The notes: generated by a model from the letters alone, not told the origin. A stretch of DNA of 64,000 nucleotides from Capnocytophaga haemolytica (GCF_001553545.1 NZ_CP014227.1:1-64000), one strand, 5' to 3'; shown: positions 37,399 through 46,963, counted from the stretch's first letter. Translations and numbers: made by a program.

Positions 37399-37947
37399 TT
37401 ACTTATCTATTACATACACAGCGTCCTCGCCTTGTGTCTCTTGCCAATGCACCACTACGCGCTCCTCATTGATAGCGTCTACCTGTCGTCCTTTATAGTC
37501 AGGCTGTATAGGCAGATGTCGGCTAAATCGCCTGTCGATGAGCACTAAGAGCTCTATCTCCGAAGGTCGCCCGAAAGACTGTATCGCTGTCAGTGCTGAG
37601 CGTATACTACGCCCCGTATAGAGCACATCGTCAATGAAAACCACCTTCTTGTCTTCCACAATAAAGTCAATAGCTGTAGTATTTGCCTGCAAAGGCTTTG
37701 CACTGCGTCTGAAATCATCGCGGAAAAAGGTGATGTCTAACAGCCCCAGCGGTACGTCTGCCACACCATAATCACCCTGCAATAATCGTACCAAACGCTG
37801 TGCCAAGTACGTCCCTCGTGGCTGAATACCCACAAACACCGTCTGACTAAAATCGCCGTGGTTCTCAATGAGCTCACACGCCAAGCGGTGGAGTATCACA
37901 TCGATCTCCTTCGCACTGAGCAGTTGTTTCTTATAACCTTCCATCAC
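37399..37947 (-). CDS. pyrR: PyrR-type phosphoribosyltransferase
   Basis: 182 aa. The PRPP-binding motif VVFIDDVLYTGRSIRSALTA (residues about 100-119) and the flexible-loop strand LLDITFFRDDF are typical of PyrR, which is a uracil phosphoribosyltransferase and, in Gram-positives, an RNA-binding attenuator of pyr operons. No pyr genes are adjacent, so salvage or a regulatory role on distant operons cannot be told apart. It follows the O-antigen-ligase-like gene by 18 bases. Confidence 0.92.
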   Translation of the reverse strand: MMEGYKKQLLSAKEIDVILHRLACELIENHGDFSQTVFVGIQPRGTYLAQRLVRLLQGDYGVADVPLGLLDITFFRDDFRRSAKPLQANTTAIDFIVEDKKVVFIDDVLYTGRSIRSALTAIQSFGRPSEIELLVLIDRRFSRHLPIQPDYKGRQVDAINEERVVVHWQETQGEDAVYVIDK

Positions 37948-37965
37948 TCACAAATGCTTATAAAG

Positions 37966-40488
37966 TTAGAATTGCAGCGTGCTGAGGTTCTTCTGTGCAT
38001 CCGCATTGCCTTGACTTACTGCCTTCTCAAAGAAAGCCTTCGCATTCGCACGGTCGCCGAGCATATAGTAGCACGAGGCGCGATAGTTGTTCATCACCCC
38101 GTCAAGTTCCACGCCCAAGCTCTCCATCTCTGCCATATCGACAATAGCCTTCTGATATTGCTGTGTGCTGTAATAACTGATCGCGCGGTATCTGTGTGCA
38201 TCAATATGCGCGGGTACTTTCTCTAAGAACTTCGTCAACGCAGGAATTGCCGCTGCAAAATTGCGCTGCATATAGAGCTGCATCGCCTCAGTGTAAAGCG
38301 GGGCAAACTGCTCCACTTGCAAACGCGAAACGATCTTATTGTGATTGTTCACTACATCCTTATTGTCAGGCAAATACACGATAGCACTGTCCAACGTAGT
38401 GCGCGCATCGTTGATAAGTCCATTTTTCTCCTGCAAATACGCCAAAGAGTTCCAAGCCTGTGCCTCTCCCCTACGCTCTGCAAGTGAAGCCTTATCCACG
38501 TCTATATGCCACCAATTCTTTAAATGTTGCTTCCATTTAGGTACTGGCTGCTGAACACTATCCTTCGCCAACCCTAAAAACTCCTTAAGCAACTTGATCG
38601 ACTCCAACTCCTTACCCATACCGTTGAGCGCAAAAGTCTCCAAGTTTGTATTGCCGTAAAAGTTAGGCTTGATCATACGCGCCTTATGGGCATACTTGTA
38701 GATACTGTCAAACTTCTTTTCAGGTTCCATAAAATACGATACCGCTATAAAATACTCAGGACGCGCATCCCAAGGGTGGTACTTGATAGAGGAAAGTATC
38801 TTACGCGCCTCATCAAATTTCTTCTCGTCGATCAGGTAGCGCGCCTTCTCTACATCTACGGGCTCTGCCACTGCCGTCAGGTTAGGTATTTTAGGGTAAT
38901 TCTTTATCAAGTAATCCGATGGCGACTTTGTTGGGCGCACTCCTTGTTGCTCCTCTTTGACCATACGCTGTATCTTCGACGAATCGAAGTACATACGCTG
39001 CACAATCACATTCAGCACGCAAGCCGCCAAAGCCACCAAGCCTACCATCCCTACTACTGCCAAAGCAGGTTTACGCTCATCTCTACCCTCAGCTCCCTGT
39101 TTCGTGTTCTCTGACCGCTGATAGTAAATCACTGCTAAGCCCACAGCAATCCCTACAAAGATACCAAAGAGTGCCTGTATTTCAGGTCTATCCTGAGGAA
39201 AGTTGAAGAAAGCATCAAACGAATAAGCAAACAGCCCAAACAGCGGCAGGAAGAACCACTCTTCGAGCTTGTGGTCTTTCCTCTTATAGGTCGACCACAA
39301 GAAATAGTACGCTGCCAGCAAGAATATTGCCACAAAGGCAATCCCCGCAGGGATACCCATCTCAGCAGGAATTTCTAAGAAGTCGTTGTGGTTCTTGTAC
39401 ATATAGATATAGTGCGGACTATAAGAGTTTTCATACTGCAAGAACCGCACCTTCCAGTTGCCTATCCCCACCCCAAGCAAAGGATTGTTGGGGATCATAT
39501 CCGTCGCAGTGATTGTCCACGCCGTCTTACGCAAATTATTACTCGTGTTCTCCTGCTGCGCTACCGAAGCCAAACGCGCACCGAAACTACTGCTTTCGCG
39601 CACCGACTCAGGATAGAGATAATTCTGCACAAAACTAAAAATTGCAAAAGCCACCACTGCCAACACTAAGTGCATTATCACGTTTTTGCCAATTTCCTTG
39701 CGCTTGAAGATAAAATAATCAAGCAAAGCGTAAACGATCAGGATAAACAGCGTTAAGAATGTCGCTAAATAGAACGCACGCGTACTCATAAAAAGCACCG
39801 CCAGCGTACCGACGAAAATCCCTACACCACCTACAATACGCAGGTTGCCCTTCTTAAAATAAAACAACCACAACGCAAAGGCAATCTTTATAAATATTGC
39901 CGAAGCTAAGATATTCTTATTCGAGTAGCCCCCTTTGATGTTATAGTCGGTCATTGTGCCCTTGATGATGTCCTTCACACCGCCCATTGTCACCAAAAAG
40001 TCGTAGCATAGCAGCACCACCATAGCCACTGCCAAGTGTACCAAGCTCTTGCGGTTATAAATCACCAAGGCTGAAACCATCCACGCCGCCGAAAAAGCCG
40101 TAAACACCTTGAAGAAGTGCAAGATGGCCTCTTCTACATCAATAGCTTTGGCAAACGATAGCAACCCAAAAATCATTATTACCGAGTAGGCAATCCCTAT
40201 CTTATTGCTGAAAAAGCCAAACAGCACGTGGGTGCGTTCCCTAAAATCCTTGATACCAAATACTAATGCAGCAACCACCAAGTTCAATATCGCAAAGGTA
40301 TAGAACTTTGTAGCGTTAGAGTCAAACGCCATCCAATTGGGTGTAAGCACCGTTACATAGCCATAGGCGATCAGCAGCACACTCACCAATAAATTGAGTT
40401 GGGGGTTTGTCTTTGTTTCAGCAACACCTTGGGTAGTAGCACTTGCTGGCTGCGAAGTTGTGTTTTGCTTGTTATGCTTCGTCTTCAT
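37966..40488 (-). CDS. O-antigen ligase / polymerase-like protein with C-terminal TPRs
   Basis: 840 aa from ATG 40488. A longer frame to 40557 would begin upstream of the promoter and is not used. The N-terminal half has about ten to twelve membrane helices with the Wzy_C/RfaL-type periplasmic loop (NPLLGVGIGNWKVRFLQYEN, then HNDFLEIPAEMGIPAGIAFV, with conserved H-N-D). The C-terminal half is tetratricopeptide-like (EQFAPLYTEAMQLYMQRNFA, FLEKVPAHIDAHRYRAISYY). It probably polymerises or ligates surface glycans. It is the first gene of the five-gene operon ending with the kinase. Confidence 0.85.
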   Translation of the reverse strand: MKTKHNKQNTTSQPASATTQGVAETKTNPQLNLLVSVLLIAYGYVTVLTPNWMAFDSNATKFYTFAILNLVVAALVFGIKDFRERTHVLFGFFSNKIGIAYSVIMIFGLLSFAKAIDVEEAILHFFKVFTAFSAAWMVSALVIYNRKSLVHLAVAMVVLLCYDFLVTMGGVKDIIKGTMTDYNIKGGYSNKNILASAIFIKIAFALWLFYFKKGNLRIVGGVGIFVGTLAVLFMSTRAFYLATFLTLFILIVYALLDYFIFKRKEIGKNVIMHLVLAVVAFAIFSFVQNYLYPESVRESSSFGARLASVAQQENTSNNLRKTAWTITATDMIPNNPLLGVGIGNWKVRFLQYENSYSPHYIYMYKNHNDFLEIPAEMGIPAGIAFVAIFLLAAYYFLWSTYKRKDHKLEEWFFLPLFGLFAYSFDAFFNFPQDRPEIQALFGIFVGIAVGLAVIYYQRSENTKQGAEGRDERKPALAVVGMVGLVALAACVLNVIVQRMYFDSSKIQRMVKEEQQGVRPTKSPSDYLIKNYPKIPNLTAVAEPVDVEKARYLIDEKKFDEARKILSSIKYHPWDARPEYFIAVSYFMEPEKKFDSIYKYAHKARMIKPNFYGNTNLETFALNGMGKELESIKLLKEFLGLAKDSVQQPVPKWKQHLKNWWHIDVDKASLAERRGEAQAWNSLAYLQEKNGLINDARTTLDSAIVYLPDNKDVVNNHNKIVSRLQVEQFAPLYTEAMQLYMQRNFAAAIPALTKFLEKVPAHIDAHRYRAISYYSTQQYQKAIVDMAEMESLGVELDGVMNNYRASCYYMLGDRANAKAFFEKAVSQGNADAQKNLSTLQF

Positions 40489-40528
40489 ATATGAATTGTA
40501 GTTTTTATCAATAAGCCATTTAATCAGG

Positions 40529-40557
40529 CAAAAGTAATAAAAAATACTTACATACAA
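40529..40557 (-). promoter_or_regulatory. Promoter of the O-antigen-ligase-like operon
   Basis: Minus strand: TTG (40557-40555), 18 bases, TACTTTTG (40536-40529). Its position fixes the start of the downstream gene at 40488. Confidence 0.7.
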
Positions 40558-40620
40558 GTATCCTTCCTTATAAAAAACTTATAAAAATATACAACACACT
40601 AAAAATCAAGATAATAAAAA

Positions 40621-40648
40621 AGAGCTGCCTGAGTTGTCAGACAGCTCT
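40621..40648 (-). terminator. Hairpin terminator of the small membrane protein gene
   Basis: AGAGCTG...CAGCTCT hairpin; on the minus strand it is followed by TTTTTTATTAT. Confidence 0.82.
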
Positions 40649-40674
40649 TATATGATAAATTAGTAAAAACACCA

Positions 40675-40989
40675 TTACATAGTAGTAGTGCTTGATGAGG
40701 CAGCTGCTGTAATCCCAAGAAAACCAAGGAAAAGCAAGCCTATAATAATGAAAAACAAACTAATCACTAAGCCTGCAATCGCTAGCCCCTTTGGTTGTTT
40801 AAATAACCCTACAATGGAGAAAACCAGCCCTAATGGCCAAAGTACAAAACAAAGGAAATTTATAAACGGTATAAATCCCAAAAGCACATTTACTAATGAG
40901 ATTACAAAACCTGCTGTACCAATTCCGTTTGACTGAGCCTTTACCACGTAAATAGGCTGATTCTGATTTTGAGTTTCTTCTGTACTCAT
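40675..40989 (-). CDS. Small DUF4190-like membrane protein
   Basis: 104 aa. A Gln/Asn-rich cytoplasmic head (STEETQNQNQPIYVVKAQ) is followed by a pattern of short hydrophobic helices, GTAGFVISLVNVLLGFIPF, LGLVFSIVGLFKQPKGLAIA and GLVISLFFIIIGLLFLGFLG, as in DUF4190. Function unknown. It has its own promoter (minus, TTG 41079-41077, 19 bases, TACTTTTG 41057-41050). Confidence 0.8.
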   Translation of the reverse strand: MSTEETQNQNQPIYVVKAQSNGIGTAGFVISLVNVLLGFIPFINFLCFVLWPLGLVFSIVGLFKQPKGLAIAGLVISLFFIIIGLLFLGFLGITAAASSSTTTM

Positions 40990-41049
40990 ACGTAAAACAT
41001 TTTATAAATTAAACTTCTATATTTACACACATCAAAGTGTACCACACAG

Positions 41050-41079
41050 CAAAAGTACAAATAAAAAATAACATAGCAA
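41050..41079 (-). promoter_or_regulatory. Promoter of the small DUF4190-like gene
   Basis: Minus strand TTG-N19-TACTTTTG. Confidence 0.75.
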
Positions 41080-41100
41080 ATATTTTTTACACAAAAAAAA

Positions 41101-42180
41101 TTATATATTAAACATTTCGTAGGGCAAACCTGTGCGCCGTACCACCTCTTCGGTGCGTTCGTAATGCGTGTCGGTGATGAAGAGCTGCCCGAAATGCTGC
41201 TGAGTAACTAATTGCACCAATTGTGCTACACGGCTGTCGTCGAGCTTATCGAAAATATCGTCTAAAAGCACAATGGGCACCACACCTACCTCGCGCTTGA
41301 GCATCTCAAACTGCGAGAGCTTCAACGCCACCAAAAACGACTTCTGTTGCCCTTGACTGCCATAGCGCTTCATTGGGTAGCCTTCTATCTCAAAGAGCAA
41401 GTCGTCCTTATGCGTGCCCACAGTGGTGTACTGTGCTGCCCTATCCTTGGTGATATGTCCTTGCAGAAGGTCTGCCAAAGCAGCTGTATGCAGCTGACTC
41501 TCGTAACGCAGGGCTACACGCTCCTTCGTGCCTGAAATGTAATTGTACTGATCGATGAATACAGGCAGGAAAGCCTCCATAAAGGCACTTCGCCGCTCGT
41601 AGATTGCCTGCCCTGCCTCAGCAAGCTGCCCATCGTAGATCTGCAAGGTCGAACTATCGACAAAGCCCCCCTCAGCCCATTGCTTCAAAAGGGTATTGCG
41701 CTGCAAGAGCACCCGATTATAGCGCAGCAAATGGGCTAAGTAATGCGCATCAAACTGCGAAATCACACTGTCCAAAAACTTCCGCCGCGTCTCGCTGCCT
41801 TCGGTAATCAAATCCCTATCCGAGGGCGAGATGATCACCATTGGGTATTTGCCTACGTGGTCAGCCAGCCGCTCATAAGCCTTGCCATTGCACTTAAGCA
41901 CCTTCTTCTGCCCTTTTTTAAGACTGCAAACAATCTGCTCAGCGCGCTCCCCCCGCTCAAACTGCCCCTCAATCAAGTAAAAATCCTCACCGTGACGCAC
42001 ATTTGCCACTGCCGAAGGCTGAAAATAACTCTTGCCCATCCCCAAGTGATAAATAGCATCTAACAGATTGGTCTTTCCCACTCCATTATCACCCACAAAG
42101 CAGTTCACATTTGCTTTAAAGTCAAAGGTTTTTGAAGGGATATTCTTGTAATTGACCACCGATAACCTCTTAAGTAGCAT
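41101..42180 (-). CDS. recF: DNA replication and repair protein RecF
   Basis: 359 aa ABC-type ATPase. Walker A is VGDNGVGKTNLLDAIYHLGM near residue 30, the signature region is YGSQGQQKSFLVALKLSQ, and Walker B is VVPIVLLDDIFDKLDD. With RecO and RecR it loads RecA on gapped DNA. Unlike in many bacteria it is not beside dnaN/gyrB; gyrB is 20 kb away. The start follows the Ig-like lipoprotein gene by 3 bases. Confidence 0.95.
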   Translation of the reverse strand: MLLKRLSVVNYKNIPSKTFDFKANVNCFVGDNGVGKTNLLDAIYHLGMGKSYFQPSAVANVRHGEDFYLIEGQFERGERAEQIVCSLKKGQKKVLKCNGKAYERLADHVGKYPMVIISPSDRDLITEGSETRRKFLDSVISQFDAHYLAHLLRYNRVLLQRNTLLKQWAEGGFVDSSTLQIYDGQLAEAGQAIYERRSAFMEAFLPVFIDQYNYISGTKERVALRYESQLHTAALADLLQGHITKDRAAQYTTVGTHKDDLLFEIEGYPMKRYGSQGQQKSFLVALKLSQFEMLKREVGVVPIVLLDDIFDKLDDSRVAQLVQLVTQQHFGQLFITDTHYERTEEVVRRTGLPYEMFNI

Positions 42181-42183
42181 CGC

Positions 42184-42987
42184 TTATTCCTTAATCGTTA
42201 TAGGCACGTCACCTTTCACCTTTTTGCTGTCGGTAACCGTAAGGGTAGTGGTGCCCGTGGCAACCCCGGTGATGCTGATAACCGTACCCGAAACCGTTGC
42301 TGTTGCTACCCCTCTATCAAAACCACTAAGGGTGTAGCTCGCAGTGCCCGACGTGATGGTAAGCGTTTGCGTAGCCCCTACGGCTAATTCAACCGCTGGA
42401 AGGCTAAAAGTAAGCGTTTCCTCCTGCACCGTAACGGCGATGGTCTGCTGTTGTGCTGTGTGCACGTCTGTTACGGTAACCGTAGCTGTACCCCACTTCA
42501 AAGCTGTTAAGCTCACCGTACTGCCGCTTACCGTTGCCTGCGCCACTGTAGCATCGGAAGTGCTAACCGTATAGCTTTCGGTGCCGCCTGAAATCTCTAC
42601 CGTAGCCGTTGTGCCTGTAGCCGTAAAGCGCACCTCAGTCTTCGAGAGGCGTAGTTCATTCTTCTGCACTACAGCTTGCAACTTAGCACTTTTGCCAATG
42701 GCATCATACACAAAAAGAATGGCTTCACCCTCTGCCTTGCCCTCAAGCACTACGGTAGTGCCACTGATAGTTGCCTCAACATACTGCTTGTACTTATCGT
42801 CCATCTTAATGCGATAGCCTCCATTACCCGAAAGTATCCTCACCGTCTCAGTGGCATTCAAAGACACATTCACTCCCGCCTTTTCCAAGCGAAGGTCAAA
42901 ACCATTATCGGCAGACTTCTCGCACGAAGTAGTGCACAAAGCCAGCACAGCCCATACAACAGCAAAAATAAAACTTGTATTTTTCAT
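42184..42987 (-). CDS. Lipoprotein with Ig-like (Big_2-type) repeats
   Basis: 267 aa. Signal with lipobox (ALCTTSC, Cys22). The rest consists of about three repeats of roughly 70-75 residues with the pattern VEISGGTESYTVSTSDATVA, TVSGSTVSLTALKWGTATVT and VTD, that is Big_2-like beta sandwiches rich in Thr/Val. It is probably surface exposed on the outer membrane. The DNA of the repeats is correspondingly repetitive (GTAACCGT-type strings). Confidence 0.8.
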   Translation of the reverse strand: MKNTSFIFAVVWAVLALCTTSCEKSADNGFDLRLEKAGVNVSLNATETVRILSGNGGYRIKMDDKYKQYVEATISGTTVVLEGKAEGEAILFVYDAIGKSAKLQAVVQKNELRLSKTEVRFTATGTTATVEISGGTESYTVSTSDATVAQATVSGSTVSLTALKWGTATVTVTDVHTAQQQTIAVTVQEETLTFSLPAVELAVGATQTLTITSGTASYTLSGFDRGVATATVSGTVISITGVATGTTTLTVTDSKKVKGDVPITIKE

Positions 42988-43030
42988 TAAAGTATTGATT
43001 CTATCTATATATGAAAGAGGAAAAAGAAAT

Positions 43031-43717
43031 TTAAGCGTTCTGCATCAATCGTTGCTTCTGCTGTTGAAACTCCTCTTCGGTGATGAGCCCTCGCAATTTA
43101 AGGCTATTGAGTTTTGAGATCTCATCAGCAACTGAGAAAGTATTGGCGTTAGTAACTGTCTGCCTATTAGCCTCAGCAGCACGAGCCACTTCGGCGTTGC
43201 GTGCGGCTTCAGCATTGCGTTCTGCTTCGAGGCGTACTGCCTCAGCACGAGCCACTTCAGCATTGCGAAGCGCTTCTTTCTCTTGGCGTATAAGGGCGTT
43301 GATCTGCCCTACCATATCGTTGTAGCGAGTCATATAGGTATACGAAAAGGCTGTGCTCACTCCATCTGTACGCCTGATAGAGACCGTACCATAACCCAAG
43401 AGGTATGATATCATTCCTTTCTCATAAAAAGCCTCATATATATCGTAAACAGGAATGTTAAAATAAGTTCTGTTCCAAGGTAGCACACCACTTTTAATAA
43501 TGAGCTCCTTATCAGTGAGCGTCAATGAAACCGAGCGCGATACGAAGTAGCTCCATACCGCATAACCGAGCAGAATACAAGAAAGTATCCACCAATACTT
43601 GCCTAAAAATAGTAAATAAAGCGCTACGATCACTGCCAAAGCAGGCAAAACATACGAAATCCAGTGCTTCTCAGAGAGCACCAATACTTGCTTATCATTC
43701 ATCTGTGTGTCATTCAT
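43031..43717 (-). CDS. PH-domain membrane protein with coiled coil and SHOCT end
   Basis: 228 aa. Two hydrophobic helices near residues 17-55 are followed by a bacterial PH-like (bPH2) domain (SVSLTLTDKELIIKSGVLPW, YFNIPVYDIYEAFYEKGMIS), an Ala/Glu/Arg coiled coil of repeats like RNAEVARAEAVRLEAE, and a C-terminal SHOCT motif (ISKLNSLKLRGLITEEEFQQ). SHOCT is a short oligomerisation motif. The coiled-coil DNA (about 43170-43270) is an imperfect direct repeat. Function unknown. Confidence 0.82.
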   Translation of the reverse strand: MNDTQMNDKQVLVLSEKHWISYVLPALAVIVALYLLFLGKYWWILSCILLGYAVWSYFVSRSVSLTLTDKELIIKSGVLPWNRTYFNIPVYDIYEAFYEKGMISYLLGYGTVSIRRTDGVSTAFSYTYMTRYNDMVGQINALIRQEKEALRNAEVARAEAVRLEAERNAEAARNAEVARAAEANRQTVTNANTFSVADEISKLNSLKLRGLITEEEFQQQKQRLMQNA

Positions 43718-43745
43718 AACTTAAGAAATTTCAAAAACTATTTGG

Positions 43746-43776
43746 CAAAAGTAGTACAATATTTATACCTACACAA
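43746..43776 (-). promoter_or_regulatory. Promoter of the PH/SHOCT gene
   Basis: Minus strand TTG (43776-43774), 20 bases, TACTTTTG (43753-43746). Confidence 0.78.
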
Positions 43777-43843
43777 GAAATCGGCAAATTATTTTACTTC
43801 TCCTCTACAAAAAGAAGGGTAAAGATAGCCCATACTTATCCCA

Positions 43844-44194
43844 TCAAATATGCTCTGAAAATATGCTCACAAGGATGATTACAACAAACATCAACACACT
43901 AAAACATAAACCTACAACAGCTAAAGTTCGCGGTTGTTTGCTTAGCCCTATTGACGAAAAAATAGTCCCTAAAAACCAACAGATTAAAACGATGATACCG
44001 CCTGCCATATCAACTGCATCCCCCTCTATACCCACAGTAGAGAGTATTCCAAGTACCATTGAGATAGGCAGCAACATTATTGAGAGTACAAAGCCCACCA
44101 CCCCAAACACATTGTTAGGATTAGGCTGTTCTTGCTCTTCAAAAGATACAAAAGGTTTCTGCTCAGAAGAAAAATAATCTACATCCATACACAA
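43844..44194 (-). CDS. Small DUF4190-like membrane protein
   Basis: 116 aa from ATG 44194 (or 114 aa from ATG 44188). An acidic, Gln-rich head is followed by membrane segments VFGVVGFVLSIMLLPISMVL, MAGGIIVLICWFLGTIFSSI and LAVVGLCFSVLMFVVIILVS with the link SKQPRTLAV, similar to the FKQPKGLAI link of the 40675 gene, so the two look like divergent paralogues. Function unknown. Confidence 0.72.
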   Translation of the reverse strand: MCMDVDYFSSEQKPFVSFEEQEQPNPNNVFGVVGFVLSIMLLPISMVLGILSTVGIEGDAVDMAGGIIVLICWFLGTIFSSIGLSKQPRTLAVVGLCFSVLMFVVIILVSIFSEHI

Positions 44195-44211
44195 AACTAT
44201 TTACCACACGG

Positions 44212-44242
44212 CAAAAGTACTCATAAAATAAGTTCTAAACAA
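44212..44242 (-). promoter_or_regulatory. Promoter of the 116-aa membrane protein gene
   Basis: Minus strand TTG (44242-44240), 20 bases, TACTTTTG (44219-44212). Confidence 0.78.
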
Positions 44243-44278
44243 CAAACACACGGATTTATTTTCTATATTAACAAAATG

Positions 44279-44315
44279 AACAAGTCCTCTGAAACCGTAG
44301 CTCCAAAGGACTTGT
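44279..44315 (-). terminator. Hairpin after the histidine acid phosphatase gene
   Basis: ACAAGTCCT pairs with AGGACTTGT (44307-44315) with an 18-base loop; on the minus strand T-rich sequence follows. It probably ends the phosphatase operon. Confidence 0.6.
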
Positions 44316-44358
44316 CCTCTAAAATAAATTATTTAAAACAACAGTAATCATTGATCAC

Positions 44359-45651
44359 TTATTTTATTGCCTCGTAAGCTCTGATGGCTTCTACAAAGCG
44401 GGCATTGATGTCCTCTGCTTTATAAAGTCCATCGGCATTGGCTTGCAAACCCTTTAACTTCAATGGGAATACCATTGGCGGATTCTCAAGGGTCAGCGTA
44501 TTCAAATGACGCAACTGATCGGTGGTTTGGTACACCAAGTTTACCCCAACAAATTCCTTACCACTCTTATCTGCCCATTTCTCAAATACTAACTTACAAC
44601 CGATAGGAGTTTTCTTTTCGATGGTGTTAGGCAGGGTGTACTCCTCAACCCCAAGGGCAGCATCTACGCTGGCAATGTTAGAGTCGTGCCCACAAAGAAA
44701 GGTAAACTTACGCGCCTTTGCATTGAGCTCATCGTTCATATACACCAATAGCGGGTGGGCTACATTTACTGCTACTACAGGAGCTGTGAAAAGCACATCG
44801 CCATACACATCTTTTACCTTAGCAATGTTCTCCCAATCCTTGATAGTGAGTTTCTTGCCAAAAGCGGCTTTTAGCGCATCAGGTTCTTCGTAATATTGCA
44901 AGATAAACGCATCGGAAGCTGAGTTTGCTAACTTCAATGAGCCTTTCATTCTTGGCTCCTCACCTACTTCGAGCAATATCTGGGTATTGTAGTCATTAAA
45001 TGCACAAGCAATACCTTCCTTACAAGCGGGTGAATCCTTTAAGTCGAGCACCTTAGCGATGATGTCGTAACTAGGTTTCAAGCCCTCATTGATGCCTACA
45101 ATACCTTTCTTACCTCCCATAGCATTGATTTGCTCCATAGCTTCTTTTTTGAAACTATCGGTTACCTTGGTAAGGCGTGGAAAGAACACGGGGTCCATCT
45201 TGCTAGGCGAAAAGCGGTGATTTACCCTGAGCCCTGCCATAGGCATAAAGGCTGATGAAAAGTACTCCGCTGTAGCGATGGTACGCTGCATACTATTGGC
45301 ATAGATGTTCACCTCATCGGAAGTAGGCACGTAGTTTTCGGGGAAAAGCCCCTCGCTGATCACCCACTTGCGGAAATACTGCCCCATCATCGTCTCCAAC
45401 ACACCTCCACGTAGTGTCAATTCACTCGGTGCTGAGGTCCAGTTAGTCCATTGGTGGGTACTCATCTTGCTGAGTGTACTCCCATTAGTAGAGAGTGGTG
45501 AGCGGATACTGTGGCGACTGAGTATCACCACTTCTTTTAATTTGTATTGATCTTTAAACGCCTGCGAACGCTTCACTTGTGCGTTCATCACTCCAGAGGC
45601 TAATACTGCTACTACCAGCAGCAAACTGTAAAATATATTTCTTAGTTTCAT
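44359..45651 (-). CDS. Periplasmic histidine acid phosphatase (AppA/phytase type)
   Basis: 430 aa. A signal peptide (SLLLVVAVLASGVMNAQ) precedes the phosphohistidine motif VVILSRHSIRSPLSTNG (RHxxRxP) and the C-terminal proton donor box FLCGHDSNIASVDAALG (HD). The central helical cap and length match branch-2 histidine phosphatases that hydrolyse phytate, glucose-1-phosphate or other organic phosphates. It is last in a three-gene operon with a porin and a class A acid phosphatase, which supports phosphate scavenging. Confidence 0.9.
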   Translation of the reverse strand: MKLRNIFYSLLLVVAVLASGVMNAQVKRSQAFKDQYKLKEVVILSRHSIRSPLSTNGSTLSKMSTHQWTNWTSAPSELTLRGGVLETMMGQYFRKWVISEGLFPENYVPTSDEVNIYANSMQRTIATAEYFSSAFMPMAGLRVNHRFSPSKMDPVFFPRLTKVTDSFKKEAMEQINAMGGKKGIVGINEGLKPSYDIIAKVLDLKDSPACKEGIACAFNDYNTQILLEVGEEPRMKGSLKLANSASDAFILQYYEEPDALKAAFGKKLTIKDWENIAKVKDVYGDVLFTAPVVAVNVAHPLLVYMNDELNAKARKFTFLCGHDSNIASVDAALGVEEYTLPNTIEKKTPIGCKLVFEKWADKSGKEFVGVNLVYQTTDQLRHLNTLTLENPPMVFPLKLKGLQANADGLYKAEDINARFVEAIRAYEAIK

Positions 45652-45664
45652 AATTGTTTTTTTT

Positions 45665-45725
45665 AGGAATCATAAGTCAGGAACAGCAGGTCAGCATACT
45701 GGTTGCTGACCCCCGTTCTCTGTCT
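45665..45725. repeat. Heptamer-phased hairpin between porin and phosphatase genes
   Basis: AGGTCAGC and GCTGACCC arms (about 45688-45710) within heptamer-like sequence. It could attenuate or stabilise the operon transcript between the porin and histidine phosphatase genes. Confidence 0.5.
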
Positions 45726-45733
45726 TCTATTTC

Positions 45734-46942
45734 TTAAAACTTAATTTGTAAACGTGTTTCTAACATCGCTACATTAGCATCCACGGGGCCGTAGCCTGCT
45801 GTTGTATATGATGCTCTTACCCTCCATATCATATACTTATTGATATAGTAGTTGTAGGTAAGTGAATAGTCGTTAGTGCGACCCCCAAGTAAGTCTGCTT
45901 TGCTATCTGAGAGGTCGGTATAGTTATAGCCGAGCACTAACTCCATAGCTCCTGGGCTTGGGGTATCAATACCACTATCCACGTGAGTGTAAGTATAGTC
46001 ATCCCCTCGTAGAAGTCCGCGCAATGAGCAGTAAGCACCACTAGCGTGAAAATCCTTCATTCCATTGTTACGAGCCACTTGCATATAGTAATACTGTGCT
46101 TCAATACCCAATCTGCCTTTGGCTGCTGTAAGTTCAGGAGTAAGGCGGATCAAGTTCTTCGCATTAGGCACCAAGATATGGATCGCATCTACCTTAGCAA
46201 TACGGGTAGGAAAGTTTACACCAAACTCAAACGATTTGTGATTCTCAGTAGCAACCTTATTATATCGTGGTGATTCTATAGCTCCTGACATCCCTACGTG
46301 GAATATCTTTCCTGGTTCACGTAGTGGTCGGTATACCAAACGCGTCAGAGCGCCTACCCCTTGATTACCTGTTTTATCAGAAGATTGCTTCATTGCCTCT
46401 GTTTCTGAGAAATAACTAAAGGTTCCTAAAAAGTCGTTGTTATCGTACACAAACATAGCCCCTAACAAACGAGGTGTCCCAAAGATGCCTTGGCTCATAG
46501 GCTCTTCCATCGAAATCTTGAATGAAGAGCTGGTAGCACTCTGCAAACCAAATTGGTGCACAAAGTATCCCATACGTAGCAGGCTGTGCTCTCCAAACTT
46601 CTTTTGAATAAAGATATCCTTCAAACCTACCTTCCCTAAGGCAAACCCTACATCCACCTTAGCCGACCAATCGCCGTACTTAGCTGAAACACCTGCACGT
46701 GCATCAGGAATAGCAAAACCATCGTTGAGTTGATTATCCAAATCTTCTTTATCAGCACTGAATACCCCTGCGTCCAACAGCACACGCCCAATAGGCTTTA
46801 CACTGAGCTTAGGCTCTTCTGGTTCTGGCATTGGTTTAGGTTCCTCTTGTGGAGGAGTAGGTAGTGTTTCTTGTGGCACTTCTTGAGCATACATCGCCCC
46901 TGTCAGCATCAATAAAGCCGACATATACATATACTTTTTCAT
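45734..46942 (-). CDS. Porin of the phosphate-selective (OprP/O-like) type
   Basis: 402 aa. Signal peptide (MKKYMYMSALLMLTGAMYAQ), a Pro/Glu-rich linker (TLPTPPQEEPKPMPEPEEPK), then a 16-strand-type barrel with GRVLLDAGVFSADKEDLDN at the N-terminal strand and a C-terminal strand ANVAMLETRLQIKF. The fold region matches Porin O/P proteins that take up phosphate or polyphosphate in Pseudomonas; substrate here is inferred from the two flanking phosphatases. 21 bases separate it from the upstream gene. Confidence 0.82.
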   Translation of the reverse strand: MKKYMYMSALLMLTGAMYAQEVPQETLPTPPQEEPKPMPEPEEPKLSVKPIGRVLLDAGVFSADKEDLDNQLNDGFAIPDARAGVSAKYGDWSAKVDVGFALGKVGLKDIFIQKKFGEHSLLRMGYFVHQFGLQSATSSSFKISMEEPMSQGIFGTPRLLGAMFVYDNNDFLGTFSYFSETEAMKQSSDKTGNQGVGALTRLVYRPLREPGKIFHVGMSGAIESPRYNKVATENHKSFEFGVNFPTRIAKVDAIHILVPNAKNLIRLTPELTAAKGRLGIEAQYYYMQVARNNGMKDFHASGAYCSLRGLLRGDDYTYTHVDSGIDTPSPGAMELVLGYNYTDLSDSKADLLGGRTNDYSLTYNYYINKYMIWRVRASYTTAGYGPVDANVAMLETRLQIKF

Positions 46943-46963
46943 AATATCTCTTGGATTTTAGTT

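Noticed and set aside
40489..40557. Upstream extension of the O-antigen-ligase-like frame
   Set aside because: The added codons cover the TTG-N18-TACTTTTG promoter, so translation must start at 40488.
44275..44347. 23-codon frame with the start MNKSSETVAP
   Set aside because: The sequence is better explained as the terminator hairpin at 44279-44315.
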